Shown here in pieces: positions 9,159 through 22,470 of a stretch of DNA of 64,000 bases. A program made the translations under genes and the position numbers. This DNA comes from UBA6921 sp031363085 (GTDB lineage Bacteria > Pseudomonadota > Gammaproteobacteria > SG8-11). Under the pieces are notes generated by a model. That model worked only from the letters and a program-made list of their open reading frames with translations. It was not told where the DNA came from and did not search any database. The first letter of the stretch is position 1, and the number at the start of each line of letters is the position of its first letter. The stretch spans positions 1 through 64,000 of the forward strand of contig JANLTU010000033.1 of assembly GCA_031363085.1 (NCBI GenBank), written 5' to 3'.

Positions 9159-10070
9159 ATGCCCACGATCCGCTTTGGCATTGATCTGGGCGGAACCAAA
9201 ATCGAAATCATCGCACTCGATGCACAGGGCGCGGAGCTTTACAGCAAGCGTGTCGCAACCCCGCAAGGCGACTATCGCGGCACGCTCAAGATCATCGCTG
9301 AATTGGTATTGGCTGCGGAACAACAACTGTGTACGCGTGGCAGCGTGGGCATCGGCACGCCGGGTGCGCTTTCGCACGCCACCGGCCGGCTGAAAAATTC
9401 CAACTCGGTATGTTTGAATGGTCAAGCACTGGCGCAGGATCTGGAAGCGCTGCTGGCGCGCGCAGTGCGCATCAGCAACGATGCAAATTGCTTCGCATTG
9501 TCGGAAGCTACCGACGGCGCCGCAGCCGGGGCCGCTGTGGTGTTCGGCGTGATTGTCGGCACCGGCACCGGCGCCGGCATCGTGGTGCGCGGTCAGGTGC
9601 TGGATGGCCCGAATTCAATTGCCGGCGAATGGGGTCACAACCCGCTGCCTTGGCCGGCCGATGAAGAGCGCCCCGGCGCTGCGTGTTACTGCGGCCAACA
9701 CGGCTGCATCGAAACGTTTTTGTCCGGCCCCGGCATCACGCGGGATCACGAACGCGTCACCGGTGTGCGCAGCGCAGCGCACGCCATTGTGTCGCGCGCC
9801 GCGCACGGCGACGCGGCCTGCGCAGCGACCTTGCAACGCTATGAAGACCGCATGGCGCGCGCGCTTGCCCATGTCATTAATATTCTCGACCCGCATGTTA
9901 TTGTGCTCGGCGGGGGGCTGGGCAACATCGCGCGCCTGTACGAGAATGTGCCGCGTTTATGGGGAAAATATGTATTTTCCGACCGGGTCGACACGCGTCT
10001 GGTCGCACCAAAATTCGGCGACGCCAGCGGCGTGCGCGGTGCAGCGTGGTTGTGGAACGACGGGATGTGA
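9159..10070 (+). CDS. ROK-family sugar kinase
   Basis: The start is set at the ATG at 9159, where the protein begins with the ATP-binding motif GIDLGGTKIE at about 6-15; upstream codons are out-of-frame translation of the preceding gene. Other ROK features are ISNDANCFALSEA with the catalytic Asp, the GVIVGTGTGAGIV phosphate loop, GEWGHNPLPWP, and the zinc motif CYCGQHGCIE. At 303 residues it has the usual length of the fructokinase/N-acetylglucosamine kinase group (Mak/NagK-like). It should phosphorylate a hexose in the cytoplasm; the exact sugar cannot be read from sequence. It follows the beta-helix gene by 10 bases but is not obviously related to it. Confidence 0.9.
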   Translation: MPTIRFGIDLGGTKIEIIALDAQGAELYSKRVATPQGDYRGTLKIIAELVLAAEQQLCTRGSVGIGTPGALSHATGRLKNSNSVCLNGQALAQDLEALLARAVRISNDANCFALSEATDGAAAGAAVVFGVIVGTGTGAGIVVRGQVLDGPNSIAGEWGHNPLPWPADEERPGAACYCGQHGCIETFLSGPGITRDHERVTGVRSAAHAIVSRAAHGDAACAATLQRYEDRMARALAHVINILDPHVIVLGGGLGNIARLYENVPRLWGKYVFSDRVDTRLVAPKFGDASGVRGAAWLWNDGM

Positions 10071-10144
10071 TAGGACACGCAGTTGATGTGGATGAAGTTA
10101 ATTATCGTTAAACGTGTTAACCAGAATGGTCAGGGAGTGAACGA

Positions 10145-10786
10145 ATGCGACGAATAGTTTTTGTAGGTGCAGCGCTAGCGGCGGCGGCTGTGATGATTGG
10201 CTGCACGACTATTCCGCCGGCTTTTATTGGCGACCCGAACACGCATGGCTTTGTCATCGTCGAAGGCGAAGCGGCGATCACGCAACAAAAAGACGGTGAG
10301 ACTGCCATTGCACAACAAAAAAAACCGCGCGAACCGAGCTTGCGATTTTCTGTAATTGAAGAAGTAACGCTGCAATCGGTCGAACGCCCGACACAGATCG
10401 TACGCGGCCGGAATCAGGCGGGGTTAACTTGGTTTTCCGATTTAGAACCGGGCACCTACCGCGTCAAGGATATCCGTTTAAACAATGAGCGCGGTGAGGC
10501 TATTTACCGATTACCGCAAGATGCTTTGCCCGAGCCTGCACTTAGCTTCAGCATCGGCGCCGGTGAATTACGTTACCTTGGCTATATCGAGATATCGCAG
10601 TTTATTCGCCATGTCGTGACCAATAACGGAAGCGTCGAGCTGGCTAACGTGCTGCGTTTCAATGTCGTGCATAATCGCGACGAAATGCGTGCCTGGGAGC
10701 GTGTGTATGATTTGTACGCGCGTACACCGTGGGAAGCGCTGCTGCTGAAAAAAATCGAGACGGTGCAAAAACCCGGCAGCAACTAA
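10145..10786 (+). CDS. Uncharacterised lipoprotein
   Basis: The 213-residue product opens with a lipobox (LAAAAVMIGCTT, Cys about residue 20). The mature part contains a beta-rich domain with GLTWFSDLEPGTYRVKDI, reminiscent of carboxypeptidase-regulatory-like or transthyretin-like folds, and ends with an amphipathic helical region (RDEMRAWERVYDLYARTPW). I do not recognise a named family. A ribosome-binding site (AGGGAGTG) lies just before the ATG. It converges with lhr, their ends two bases apart. Confidence 0.7.
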   Translation: MRRIVFVGAALAAAAVMIGCTTIPPAFIGDPNTHGFVIVEGEAAITQQKDGETAIAQQKKPREPSLRFSVIEEVTLQSVERPTQIVRGRNQAGLTWFSDLEPGTYRVKDIRLNNERGEAIYRLPQDALPEPALSFSIGAGELRYLGYIEISQFIRHVVTNNGSVELANVLRFNVVHNRDEMRAWERVYDLYARTPWEALLLKKIETVQKPGSN

Positions 10787-10788
10787 AA

Positions 10789-15134
<4,346 letters not shown>

Positions 15135-15135
<1 letters not shown>

Positions 15136-16466
15136 CACCTGGGTCTGAACATGTAAATGCGTTCTTTTTCCAACATTTTATAGCGTTCTTCCAGCACTTC
15201 GACGCTGGGCAGGTAAAGTGCGTGGGTGGCTTGAGGTGCGCGTCCTCCTGCCAGAATTTCCTGTTCATAGTGGGCGAACAGGGTGGCGCGCTGCGCGGCA
15301 AATTGCCCGACCGCCACCTGTTGTCCAAGATAACCCAGCGCTAACAACAGGGTTGCCGACCACACCAGGGTAGCGCCACGTGCGCTGCGCATCCAGCGCT
15401 CGAAGTGGGGAAGGCTCAAAACCAACAGCGCAACCCAGGTGATTAACAAGAAAATCGCGTAGCGATGCGCCGGTAATAAATCCAGTTGGTGGCGACCGAT
15501 TGCGATCATCGCCGCCGTGCCCAGGGAAAATATCAACATCGCGAGCGCGACCAGGGTGAGCGGTTGCTGTGTGCGCGCGGCCCAAATTCCTTGCAAGCCA
15601 AAAAATAGGCTGAGCACAAAAATCGCCAGCCCCGCTCCCATGGCAGGCCAATACAGCGGCCCGACTTCCACCCAGGGCATGCCATGGTATTCGAGCAAAT
15701 ATTTGGCGATATGGACAAGGTCGCCCAGGCCCCCGGCCACCGCGTGGGTTTCGCTTGCGAGGGGGTAGTGGTAGCTAAAGCCGATGCCGACCAGCGTGCC
15801 TGTCGCCGCAATCGCAAGGCCATAAAAACCGCCAAGTCGCAGCGCCCAAGCCAGCCACAAAAGCAGCGGCCAAACAAGCAGGCCATTCAGCGCGGCCAGA
15901 CTTGCGCACAGCGCAGCAAGCAGGGCCAGCGAGAAATAAATGTTGCGTTCCAACTTTCGCCGATCAACGACTCCGCCGGAGCGCGCCAGCAGCACGCACG
16001 CCATGAATACAAAAAAGCTCACTATCAGGTGTTGACTATTTACCGGATAGGCGAAGCTTGCGTAACTGGAGGTAGGAAACAACAGCAGCGCCGCCACCGC
16101 GATTGCCCAGCGACGTAGCGCAGCGTTCTCCACGTTACGGTGCAGGCCGGCGAGTGTGGTGGCGGCGGCGATCAACAACAGCAACAAGCCCACGGCTGCG
16201 ATGGGATAACTCAAGCCACCGAATAACCTGGCATCACTGATCGTCAACAGCTTGGAGAACACCAGACGATGTCCGTTGTGCGGCGTCCATAAATACTGCC
16301 ATAAGCTTTGGTCAGGAACATTGTAAAATCCATTCAGCCAATCCAGCACGTCGCCGTAAGGAGTGACGATTATCGCGAGCGGAAAATAGCCTAAAAACAG
16401 CGCAAATTGCAGGACTGCGATAATACTCAATAAAGCGGTGGCGCGCGCGGTGTGGGAAGGCTGCAT
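15135..16466 (-). CDS. Polytopic inner-membrane protein of unknown function
   Basis: The 443-residue product has about ten hydrophobic segments. An N-terminal helix (ALLSIIAVLQFALFLGYFPLAIIV) is followed by a polar loop with the motif DQSLWQYLWTPHNGHR, then a run of helices to about residue 390, and a short cytoplasmic or periplasmic tail (VEVLEERYKMLEKERIYMF). The loop after helix 1 recalls the acidic first loop of GT-C-fold glycosyltransferases and related Wzy/ArnT-like proteins, but no diagnostic motif allows a firm call. Its stop overlaps the lhr start, so the two are probably cotranscribed, although no functional link is evident. Confidence 0.65.
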
Positions 16467-16671
16467 AATTTTCCGAAGCAGGTTGGACGTCAGTGTGCTT
16501 GCCTATGTAAGTGAGCGAGCAGCGTGTTGCGCTGCACAGATAAGAGAATGAGGTCGATTATACTACCGCGTGTCCCGACGTTTGTGGGTTGAGGCAAGCG
16601 TCGATCCGATGAGCGCGCGGCTTGCTGTGCTTCAACACTAACCAGCCCACTGTACGAGAATACAAAAACAC

Positions 16672-18099
16672 GTGGCCTTGAATGACGAAGTCCCGCTGTA
16701 TGTTGATCTTGACGGCACGCTGACCTACAGCGATATGTTGCTGGAAAGTCTGTTTGCGTTGCTGCGCAATAATCCGTTGTACCTGTTTTTGCTGCCGTGG
16801 TGGTTGCTCAAAGGCAAGGCGTATTTGAAAGCGCAGCTCGCGCAGCGTGTCGATGTCGACGTGACCACCTTGCCGTATCACCTGCCGTTTCTCGAATTTT
16901 TGAGGGCCGAGCATGCGCGTGGCCGGCGACTGATATTAGCGACGGCCGCGTCACGGCGTTATGCCGAACACGTGGCGCGACATCTAGGCATTTTCGCCGA
17001 GGTGCTGGGCAGTGACGCTGCGCATAATCTTGCCGGTGAGGCTAAATGCAACGCAATCCGCGCGCATAACAATGCGCAGCCGTTCGACTACGCCGGTAAC
17101 GCACGCCGCGATGTCGCGATCTGGCGCCGTGCGCGCGCGGCGCTGGTCGTAAACGCATCCGACGGCGTAGTGGGCGCGGCCACGCGCGTCACCCAGGTGC
17201 AGCAAATTTTCGACCGCCCCGGCGGCGGGGCAAGCACCTACCTGCGCGCGTTGCGCCCGCATCAGTGGCTGAAGAATCTGCTGCTGTTTGTGCCGCTGCT
17301 CACCGCGCATCAATGGGCCAATCACGTCGCGCTCGGCCATCTGCTGCTTGCGTTTCTCGCCTTCGGTCTGGCCGCGTCGAGCGTGTACGTGCTGAATGAT
17401 TTGCTCGATCTGTCGACCGACCGGCTGCATCCGCGCAAGTGCAGGCGGCCGTTTGCATCCGGTGAGCTGCCGCTACAGCATGGCCTGCTGCTGGTGCCGC
17501 TGTTGGCCGGTGCCGGCCTGCTGGTGGCGGCGCTGGTGTCACGCGAGCTGGTCGGCGGGCTGCTGGTTTATCTGCTGCTCACCTCCGGCTACTCGCTGCA
17601 TTTTAAACGTTACGCGCTGATCGATGTGTTATTGCTGGCCGGGCTGTACACCTTGCGCGTGATTGCCGGTGCGCTTGCGATCCAGGTGCCGCTGTCGTTC
17701 TGGTTGCTGGCTTTTTCGGTGTTCCTGTTTTTCAGCATTGCGCTGTTAAAGCGCTGCGCCGAATTGCGCAGTCTGCGTGATGCTGCACGCAGTTCCAGCG
17801 CCGGGCGTGATTATCATGTCGGTGACCTGTCCGATTTGCGCGCGATGGGCATGGCCAGTGGCTATCTGGCGGTCTTGGTATTCGCGCTTTTCATTAACAG
17901 CCCCGAGGTCGCCGAGCGTTACACGCATCCGCAACTGTTATGGCTGTCGTGCCCGGCGCTGTTATATTGGGTGAGTCGCGTCTGGATCAAACAGGGTCGT
18001 GGCGAAATGCACGACGATCCGCTGATGTTCGCGTTGCGTGATGTCGCCAGTTGGGTGGTGCTGAGCGCGTTGTTAGCCGTGGTTTTCGCGGCGCTTTAA
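16672..18099 (+). CDS. HAD-like phosphatase fused to a UbiA-family prenyltransferase
   Basis: The start is a GTG at 16672. Residues about 8-180 form a haloacid-dehalogenase-type domain (YVDLDGTLTYSDML at the N-terminus, LILATAASRRYAEHVA as motif II). From about 195 the protein is a UbiA-type membrane prenyltransferase: RPHQWLKNLLLFVPLL, the catalytic NDLLDLSTDRLHPRK (about 241-255), RPFASGEL, and about eight further helices. The same pairing of activities occurs in decaprenyl-phosphoryl ribose synthesis (UbiA/DprE pathway), where 5-phosphoribosyl is transferred to a polyprenyl phosphate and then dephosphorylated. A comparable role here is plausible but inferred. Length is 475 residues. Confidence 0.85.
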   Translation: MALNDEVPLYVDLDGTLTYSDMLLESLFALLRNNPLYLFLLPWWLLKGKAYLKAQLAQRVDVDVTTLPYHLPFLEFLRAEHARGRRLILATAASRRYAEHVARHLGIFAEVLGSDAAHNLAGEAKCNAIRAHNNAQPFDYAGNARRDVAIWRRARAALVVNASDGVVGAATRVTQVQQIFDRPGGGASTYLRALRPHQWLKNLLLFVPLLTAHQWANHVALGHLLLAFLAFGLAASSVYVLNDLLDLSTDRLHPRKCRRPFASGELPLQHGLLLVPLLAGAGLLVAALVSRELVGGLLVYLLLTSGYSLHFKRYALIDVLLLAGLYTLRVIAGALAIQVPLSFWLLAFSVFLFFSIALLKRCAELRSLRDAARSSSAGRDYHVGDLSDLRAMGMASGYLAVLVFALFINSPEVAERYTHPQLLWLSCPALLYWVSRVWIKQGRGEMHDDPLMFALRDVASWVVLSALLAVVFAAL

Positions 18100-18178
18100 A
18101 TGATGCTCAATCAGGTTTCTTTAAGTGGGTGCCGTTACTAATGGAATACGCGTCTTTACTAAGCCGATAACTTAACTC

Positions 18179-18847
18179 ATGCGTCGTATCGTTGTTATCA
18201 ACATCAAGGGCGGTTGTGGCAAAACCACTATCGCGACCAATCTCGCCAGTCGCTATGCGGTCGGCGGTTACGGCGTCGCCCTGCTCGACTACGACCCGCA
18301 AGCTTCCAGCATGAATTGGCTGCGGCAACGTGCGCCCGAATTGCCCACCGTGCACGGTATCGCTGCGCATCATGCGCAACACAGCGTCACGCGTTCGTTC
18401 GCGTTGCGTGTGCCGCCGCACATCAACCGCATTGTGGTCGACACGCCGGCGGGTTTGAAAGGCTATAAATTAAGCGAACAACTCAAAGACAACGACGTGG
18501 TGATCATTCCGGTGGTGCCGTCGGCCATCGACATCCACGCCAGCGCGGACTTCATGCGTGACCTGTTGGTGGTCGGCAAAGCGCGCGCGCGCCGCATGCG
18601 TCTGGCGATCATCGGTAATCGCATTCGCATGGCGACTCCGGCGTTGCAGTCGTTTGAAGTATTTTTAGATCAGTTGCATGTGCCGGTGATTGCGCGCCTG
18701 CGTGATGCCGGCAATTATTTGCTGGCCGCCGAGCAAGGTGTGGGCGTACACGAGCTGGAATTACCCGACCTGCCCGAAGCACAAGAAGACCGCCTGGTGT
18801 GGGATGCGGTGCTCGACTGGATTGAGTCCGAGCCGCTGTCGGTTTGA
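18179..18847 (+). CDS. ParA/MinD-like ATPase (orphan)
   Basis: This 222-residue P-loop ATPase has the deviant Walker A KGGCGKTT (about 10-17), the switch region LLDYDPQASSMNW, and VVDTPAGL as Walker B. The overall layout is that of short single-domain ParA-like proteins involved in positioning or partitioning. No parB or centromere-like repeat is next to it. It lies 79 bases downstream of the HAD-UbiA gene and is convergent with the MBL hydrolase gene (8-base gap), so it is either the last gene of that operon or a single unit. Cargo is unknown. Confidence 0.85.
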   Translation: MRRIVVINIKGGCGKTTIATNLASRYAVGGYGVALLDYDPQASSMNWLRQRAPELPTVHGIAAHHAQHSVTRSFALRVPPHINRIVVDTPAGLKGYKLSEQLKDNDVVIIPVVPSAIDIHASADFMRDLLVVGKARARRMRLAIIGNRIRMATPALQSFEVFLDQLHVPVIARLRDAGNYLLAAEQGVGVHELELPDLPEAQEDRLVWDAVLDWIESEPLSV

Positions 18848-18855
18848 GCGCAACG

Positions 18856-19563
18856 CTAGCCGGCCCGTGACTTTGCCATCGGCGTCAGCGGTGGGTGCCG
18901 CGTCTTGTCGTGCTCATGCATGCGGTAGTGCACAAACTCCGCGCGTGTCTCGAAGTGAAAAAACGGATTGCCGTCGATTTGTTCCTGCAGGCTCGAAACC
19001 GTGCGCTCGGCGTAGTTGTGTCCCGGCAAAATCAGCGTGCTGGCCGGCAACTCAGTGCGCAGCCGTTGTAACGTGTCGTAGAGCTGACCCGGATCGCCAC
19101 CACGCAGGTCGCAGCGCCCGCAGCCGAAAATAAACAAGGTGTCACCGGCGATCAATTGCTCGCCGACGCGATAACAGGCCGAACCGGGCGTGTGTCCGGG
19201 CGTGTGCAGCACGTCGATTTTGGTTTGTCCCAGTGCGATGCTGTCGCCACCATGGTGCAGGGTGGGCAGGTCTTGATAATTTCCCCAGAACTTCGCTTCG
19301 TCCTTGAGCAGATGCACTTGCGCGTCATACTGCGCCAGCAGCGCGCCCAGCGCGTTGACGTGATCGTTGTGGCTGTGCGTGAGCAGAATATCGGTGATGC
19401 GCAGATTTTGCGCGCGCACGCGCGCCAGAATCACCTCCGGTTCCCAGGCCGGATCGACCACCGCCACGCGTCCGCTGGCATGGTCGTGAATCAGGTAAAT
19501 AAAGTTCTCCATCGGCCCCAGTTCAAGTGCGGTGATGGCGTGGGGCGGTTGTGGTACGGTCAT
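18856..19563 (-). CDS. MBL-fold hydrolase, glyoxalase-II-like
   Basis: I start at the ATG at 19563, preceded by a GGAG box; a longer frame exists upstream. The product (235 residues) has the metallo-beta-lactamase motif THSHNDH (about 62-68), the HTPGHTPGS strand, AGDTLFIFGCGRCDL with the bridging Asp, and PGHNY as the last metal ligand. This resembles hydroxyacylglutathione hydrolases and related thiolesterases such as YcbL. The FGCGRCDLRGGD loop is the type seen in that group. Substrate preference cannot be set from sequence. It faces away from the HPt/HD-GYP gene. Confidence 0.85.
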   Translation of the reverse strand: MTVPQPPHAITALELGPMENFIYLIHDHASGRVAVVDPAWEPEVILARVRAQNLRITDILLTHSHNDHVNALGALLAQYDAQVHLLKDEAKFWGNYQDLPTLHHGGDSIALGQTKIDVLHTPGHTPGSACYRVGEQLIAGDTLFIFGCGRCDLRGGDPGQLYDTLQRLRTELPASTLILPGHNYAERTVSSLQEQIDGNPFFHFETRAEFVHYRMHEHDKTRHPPLTPMAKSRAG

Positions 19564-19616
19564 GGCGGGTTCTCCGGGGCGTGTGCCTATTCTAACCGGC
19601 ACGCGTGCCGATAGTT

Positions 19617-20753
19617 ATGACCAACCAACACTTCACGGGCTCCAGCGTCATGTCGAATTCCGAACTACTGCCGCCGCTGCCGCTGGAGGTTATCAATGAA
19701 TTTCGCGACAGCCTCGACGACAACTGTGATACAGCCGAGCGCGAAATTGCGCGGCTGGATCGGGATCACGCCAACAAAGATGCCATTGACACTCTGTTGC
19801 GCGCGCTGCACAACATCAAAAACAGCGCACACATGCGCATGTTCGATCAACTGGCCCACTACGGACAACGTATTGAAAATATCGTCGGTGAAGTGCGTGC
19901 CGGTCGCCTGCCATATGTTTTGGAATTAGGCGAGGTCGTGTTGCTGGCGCTGGACGAGTTTCGTGTTTACGTCGATCAATTTGCCGATACCGGGTACCTC
20001 GATGCGCCGACCTTGCGTGGGACTGAAGCGGCGCTTGAGTCGGTGCGCACCGCGACGCCCAATGTTTTGGCCGGGTGCGCGCGTGCCGCCATCACGCGCT
20101 TCACCGGTAAGCTTCCGCAAGCCCGCGTCAGTGTCGCGGAAGTTGCGCCGCCGCGCGCGCAAGCACAGACGCAGCGCGAAGATCTAGCCTGTTTTCGCGA
20201 CCTGGCGCTGCGCCTGTGTGCGCGCTTGCCGTATGCCGCCGGCCGCATCGAACGCACCTTGCCGTTGCTGCTCAAGTTAAACGCCGCAGCGCCCTATCCG
20301 GTGGATACCGCGCAACTGGAAGCCGCGCTCTATATGCACGACATCGGCTTGGCGTTTTTGCCGGAAAGTTTGTTGTGCAAAGACAGCAAATACACGGCGG
20401 AGGAGTGGGCCGTCATCAAGCAACACCCCGATATCGCCAGCGCCTTGCTCCAGCGCGTGCCGGGCTGGGAGGAGGCTGCGCAGATGGTGGCGCAGCACCA
20501 CGCCTGGAGCGACGGCTCGGAAGGTTATCCGCTGTTTATCAAAACCAACCTGCTGCATGTCGGCGCGCAGATGCTGGCGCTGGTGGATTCCTACGAGTCG
20601 ATGACACTGCCGCGCCCGGACCGGCAATTTCGTCGCTCGGTGCTGCGTGCGGTGATGGAAATCAACAACCTCGCCGGCCGCCAGTTCAGCGCGGTGTTAG
20701 CGCCGATCTTTATTGCCATCGTGCGTGAGACGATGAAGACGCCGCCGGCGTAG
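19617..20753 (+). CDS. HPt-HD-GYP protein (candidate cyclic-di-GMP phosphodiesterase in a phosphorelay)
   Basis: The N-terminal 140 residues look like a histidine phosphotransfer domain: a helical bundle with ALHNIKNSAHM, where the His matches the HPt phospho-accepting position (about residue 65). The C-terminal half is an HD-GYP domain with MHDIG, IKQHPDIA, QHHAWSDGSEGYP and LALVDSYESM, the signature of c-di-GMP hydrolases. The usual HHE motif reads HHA, so the metal site may differ. GTG 19605, ATG 19617 and ATG 19650 are all possible starts. The gene lies 254 bases before pilG on the same strand; that suggests, but does not prove, that it takes part in Chp signalling. Confidence 0.75.
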   Translation: MTNQHFTGSSVMSNSELLPPLPLEVINEFRDSLDDNCDTAEREIARLDRDHANKDAIDTLLRALHNIKNSAHMRMFDQLAHYGQRIENIVGEVRAGRLPYVLELGEVVLLALDEFRVYVDQFADTGYLDAPTLRGTEAALESVRTATPNVLAGCARAAITRFTGKLPQARVSVAEVAPPRAQAQTQREDLACFRDLALRLCARLPYAAGRIERTLPLLLKLNAAAPYPVDTAQLEAALYMHDIGLAFLPESLLCKDSKYTAEEWAVIKQHPDIASALLQRVPGWEEAAQMVAQHHAWSDGSEGYPLFIKTNLLHVGAQMLALVDSYESMTLPRPDRQFRRSVLRAVMEINNLAGRQFSAVLAPIFIAIVRETMKTPPA

Positions 20754-21007
20754 TCAATATCTTCCAGAGTTCTAAACCTGCTTCCGCACGCCGCCCAGGA
20801 TTGCAGGGGCAGGTTTAGACACAACCACAAACAACTTGAACAGGATCTAAAGTTTTTGCCGCGCCATCCGTTATTGCTGTCGCGTCTGCTTAATCGTTTT
20901 TTGGAAAAGTTTTCATTGCAAAGCGGCGTTGCCACCGGGGCAGGTACCAGAAATAACATTTTGCGGGTCGGATTAAAGCAGCGCGCAGTAACAAGAGGGC
21001 CAAGATT

Positions 21008-21427
21008 GTGGCGAATCAACCATGGGTGTTGGTGGTGGACGACAGCAACGTGATCCGTGAATTGATGCGGCTGACCTTGGGGCAGCTTGGTTTCAATATC
21101 GACTTCGCGCTCACCGGAGAGCAGGGATTGCAACTGGTTAGCCAGCACTTGTATGACCTGATTTTTCTCGACGCGATGCTTCCCGGCATGGATGGGTACA
21201 AAGTCTGCAAAACCATCAAGGCCAATAAAGCCACGCGCCCGATACCCATCATCATGTTGACGAGTCGTGGCACCTCAAGTGACAAGGTGCTCGGGGCCAT
21301 GGCCGGAGCCAACGCATACCTGATCAAGCCGATTGACCGGGTCAAGTTGGTCGAAGCCATCCAGAAGCTTTTACCCAGCTACAGTCGAACCCGACACGAT
21401 GTATTGAAAGGTATTTCTTTCCGTTGA
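21008..21427 (+). CDS. pilG: Twitching-motility response regulator PilG
   Basis: A single receiver domain of 139 residues: acidic pair VVDDS near the N-terminus, phospho-acceptor Asp in LIFLDAMLPGMDGYKVCK, Thr in MLTSRGTSSDKV, and Lys in YLIKPI. The acidic pair, LDAMLPGMDG and the short C-terminal tail match PilG, the CheY-like regulator that promotes pilus extension. No DNA-binding output domain is present. The start is non-ATG, judging from the MANQPWVLVVDDS N-terminus. It is the first gene of the pilG-pilH-pilI-pilJ-chpA cluster. Confidence 0.93.
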   Translation: MANQPWVLVVDDSNVIRELMRLTLGQLGFNIDFALTGEQGLQLVSQHLYDLIFLDAMLPGMDGYKVCKTIKANKATRPIPIIMLTSRGTSSDKVLGAMAGANAYLIKPIDRVKLVEAIQKLLPSYSRTRHDVLKGISFR

Positions 21428-21489
21428 TGTTGAAGGATGTTTTTTCCAGAAGCACCGCACTTAACTAGTTCACCGATTGGAGATTAAAC

Positions 21490-21852
21490 ATGGCTATCCG
21501 CAAAGTACTCTGTGTTGACGACACCGCCACCGACCTGAAAAATCTGGAGCAGATTTGTTCCAAGGCGGGTTACCAGGTGATCACCGCTTCTTCGGGCAAA
21601 GACGCTGTGGCCAAGGCCAAAAGCGAAAACCCCGACGCCGTGTTGATGGACGTGGTGATGGCCGACATGAACGGCTTTCAGGCTTGCCGGGCGATCACGC
21701 ACGACGCCGCAACCAAAAATATTCCGGTGATCCTGGTGTCGAGCAAGGGCGAGAAGACCGACAAGGTTTGGGGCGAGGAGCAGGGCGCCAAGGGCTATGT
21801 CACCAAACCCTTTACCTCCGACCAGTTGCTTGCGGCATTAAAAGCGCTTTAA
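21490..21852 (+). CDS. pilH: Twitching-motility response regulator PilH
   Basis: A 120-residue receiver-only protein. It has CVDDTATDLKN with the acidic pair, the phospho-acceptor in AVLMDVVMADMNGFQACR, VSSKGEKTDKVWGEEQGA (a segment typical of PilH), and the Lys in YVTKPF. PilH is the second CheY-like regulator, opposing PilG and favouring retraction or adaptation. A good ribosome-binding site (GGAG) stands 7 bases before the ATG. It is followed by pilI after 16 bases. Confidence 0.93.
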   Translation: MAIRKVLCVDDTATDLKNLEQICSKAGYQVITASSGKDAVAKAKSENPDAVLMDVVMADMNGFQACRAITHDAATKNIPVILVSSKGEKTDKVWGEEQGAKGYVTKPFTSDQLLAALKAL

Positions 21853-21868
21853 AAAACGCGGAGCGCTT

Positions 21869-22423
21869 GTGAACACACCGGAAAATCATTTCTCCGCCGA
21901 TACCCTGATGGCGCCCACTGCGGCGCTGGCTGGGAAATTGGTGCCGCCGGTTGTCGAGGGAGAGGATGAAACGCAGACGGTCGCGCAGGAATGGCTCGCA
22001 TTTCGCGTCGGCCCGTTCGGGATATTGGTCCCGCCCGATGCCGGACGTGAGGTGGTATTGCCGCCGGTGGTGAGCCGTTTGCCGCATCTGCCGGGGTGGC
22101 TGCTGGGTATTGCCAATGTGCGCGGCATGCTGGTTCCGGTAGTGGACACCGCGCGCGCATTTGAGGTGGAACACGATACTGCTGCGCGCCGTTATCTACT
22201 GATTTTCAATCACGGTCACGATGTCTTCGGGCTGCTCGTTGACGGCCTGCCGCGCCGTCAAAGTTTCGAAGCCCACATGCGTATGAGTGGTCTGCCGCCG
22301 CATCCGCCGATGCTCGACGGCCATCTCGTCGACACCTACGACCGCGATGGGTTGCTGTGGTTCGAGATCGATCTTGATGCTGTGCTCAAAACCTTGGCAA
22401 GCCGCATGGTCGCGGCTGCGTAG
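21869..22423 (+). CDS. pilI: CheW-like adaptor PilI
   Basis: The 184-residue protein has a CheW fold: WLAFRVGPFGILVPPDAGREV, the LPGWLLGIANVRGMLVPVVD core, and HDVFGLLVDGLPRRQSFE. PilI couples the receptor PilJ to the histidine kinase ChpA at the pole. The start is GTG at 21869 (MNTPENHFS). Gene order and spacing support the call. Confidence 0.88.
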   Translation: MNTPENHFSADTLMAPTAALAGKLVPPVVEGEDETQTVAQEWLAFRVGPFGILVPPDAGREVVLPPVVSRLPHLPGWLLGIANVRGMLVPVVDTARAFEVEHDTAARRYLLIFNHGHDVFGLLVDGLPRRQSFEAHMRMSGLPPHPPMLDGHLVDTYDRDGLLWFEIDLDAVLKTLASRMVAAA

Positions 22424-22470
22424 AGTAGGTGTTGGATCCATTTTCAGTTTCTTAGGTGAGGTATGACATT

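Noticed and set aside
20896..20925. TGGAAAAGTTTTCATTGCA as a sigma-54 promoter before pilG
   Set aside because: GG and GC are about 13 bases apart instead of 10, so the spacing does not fit.
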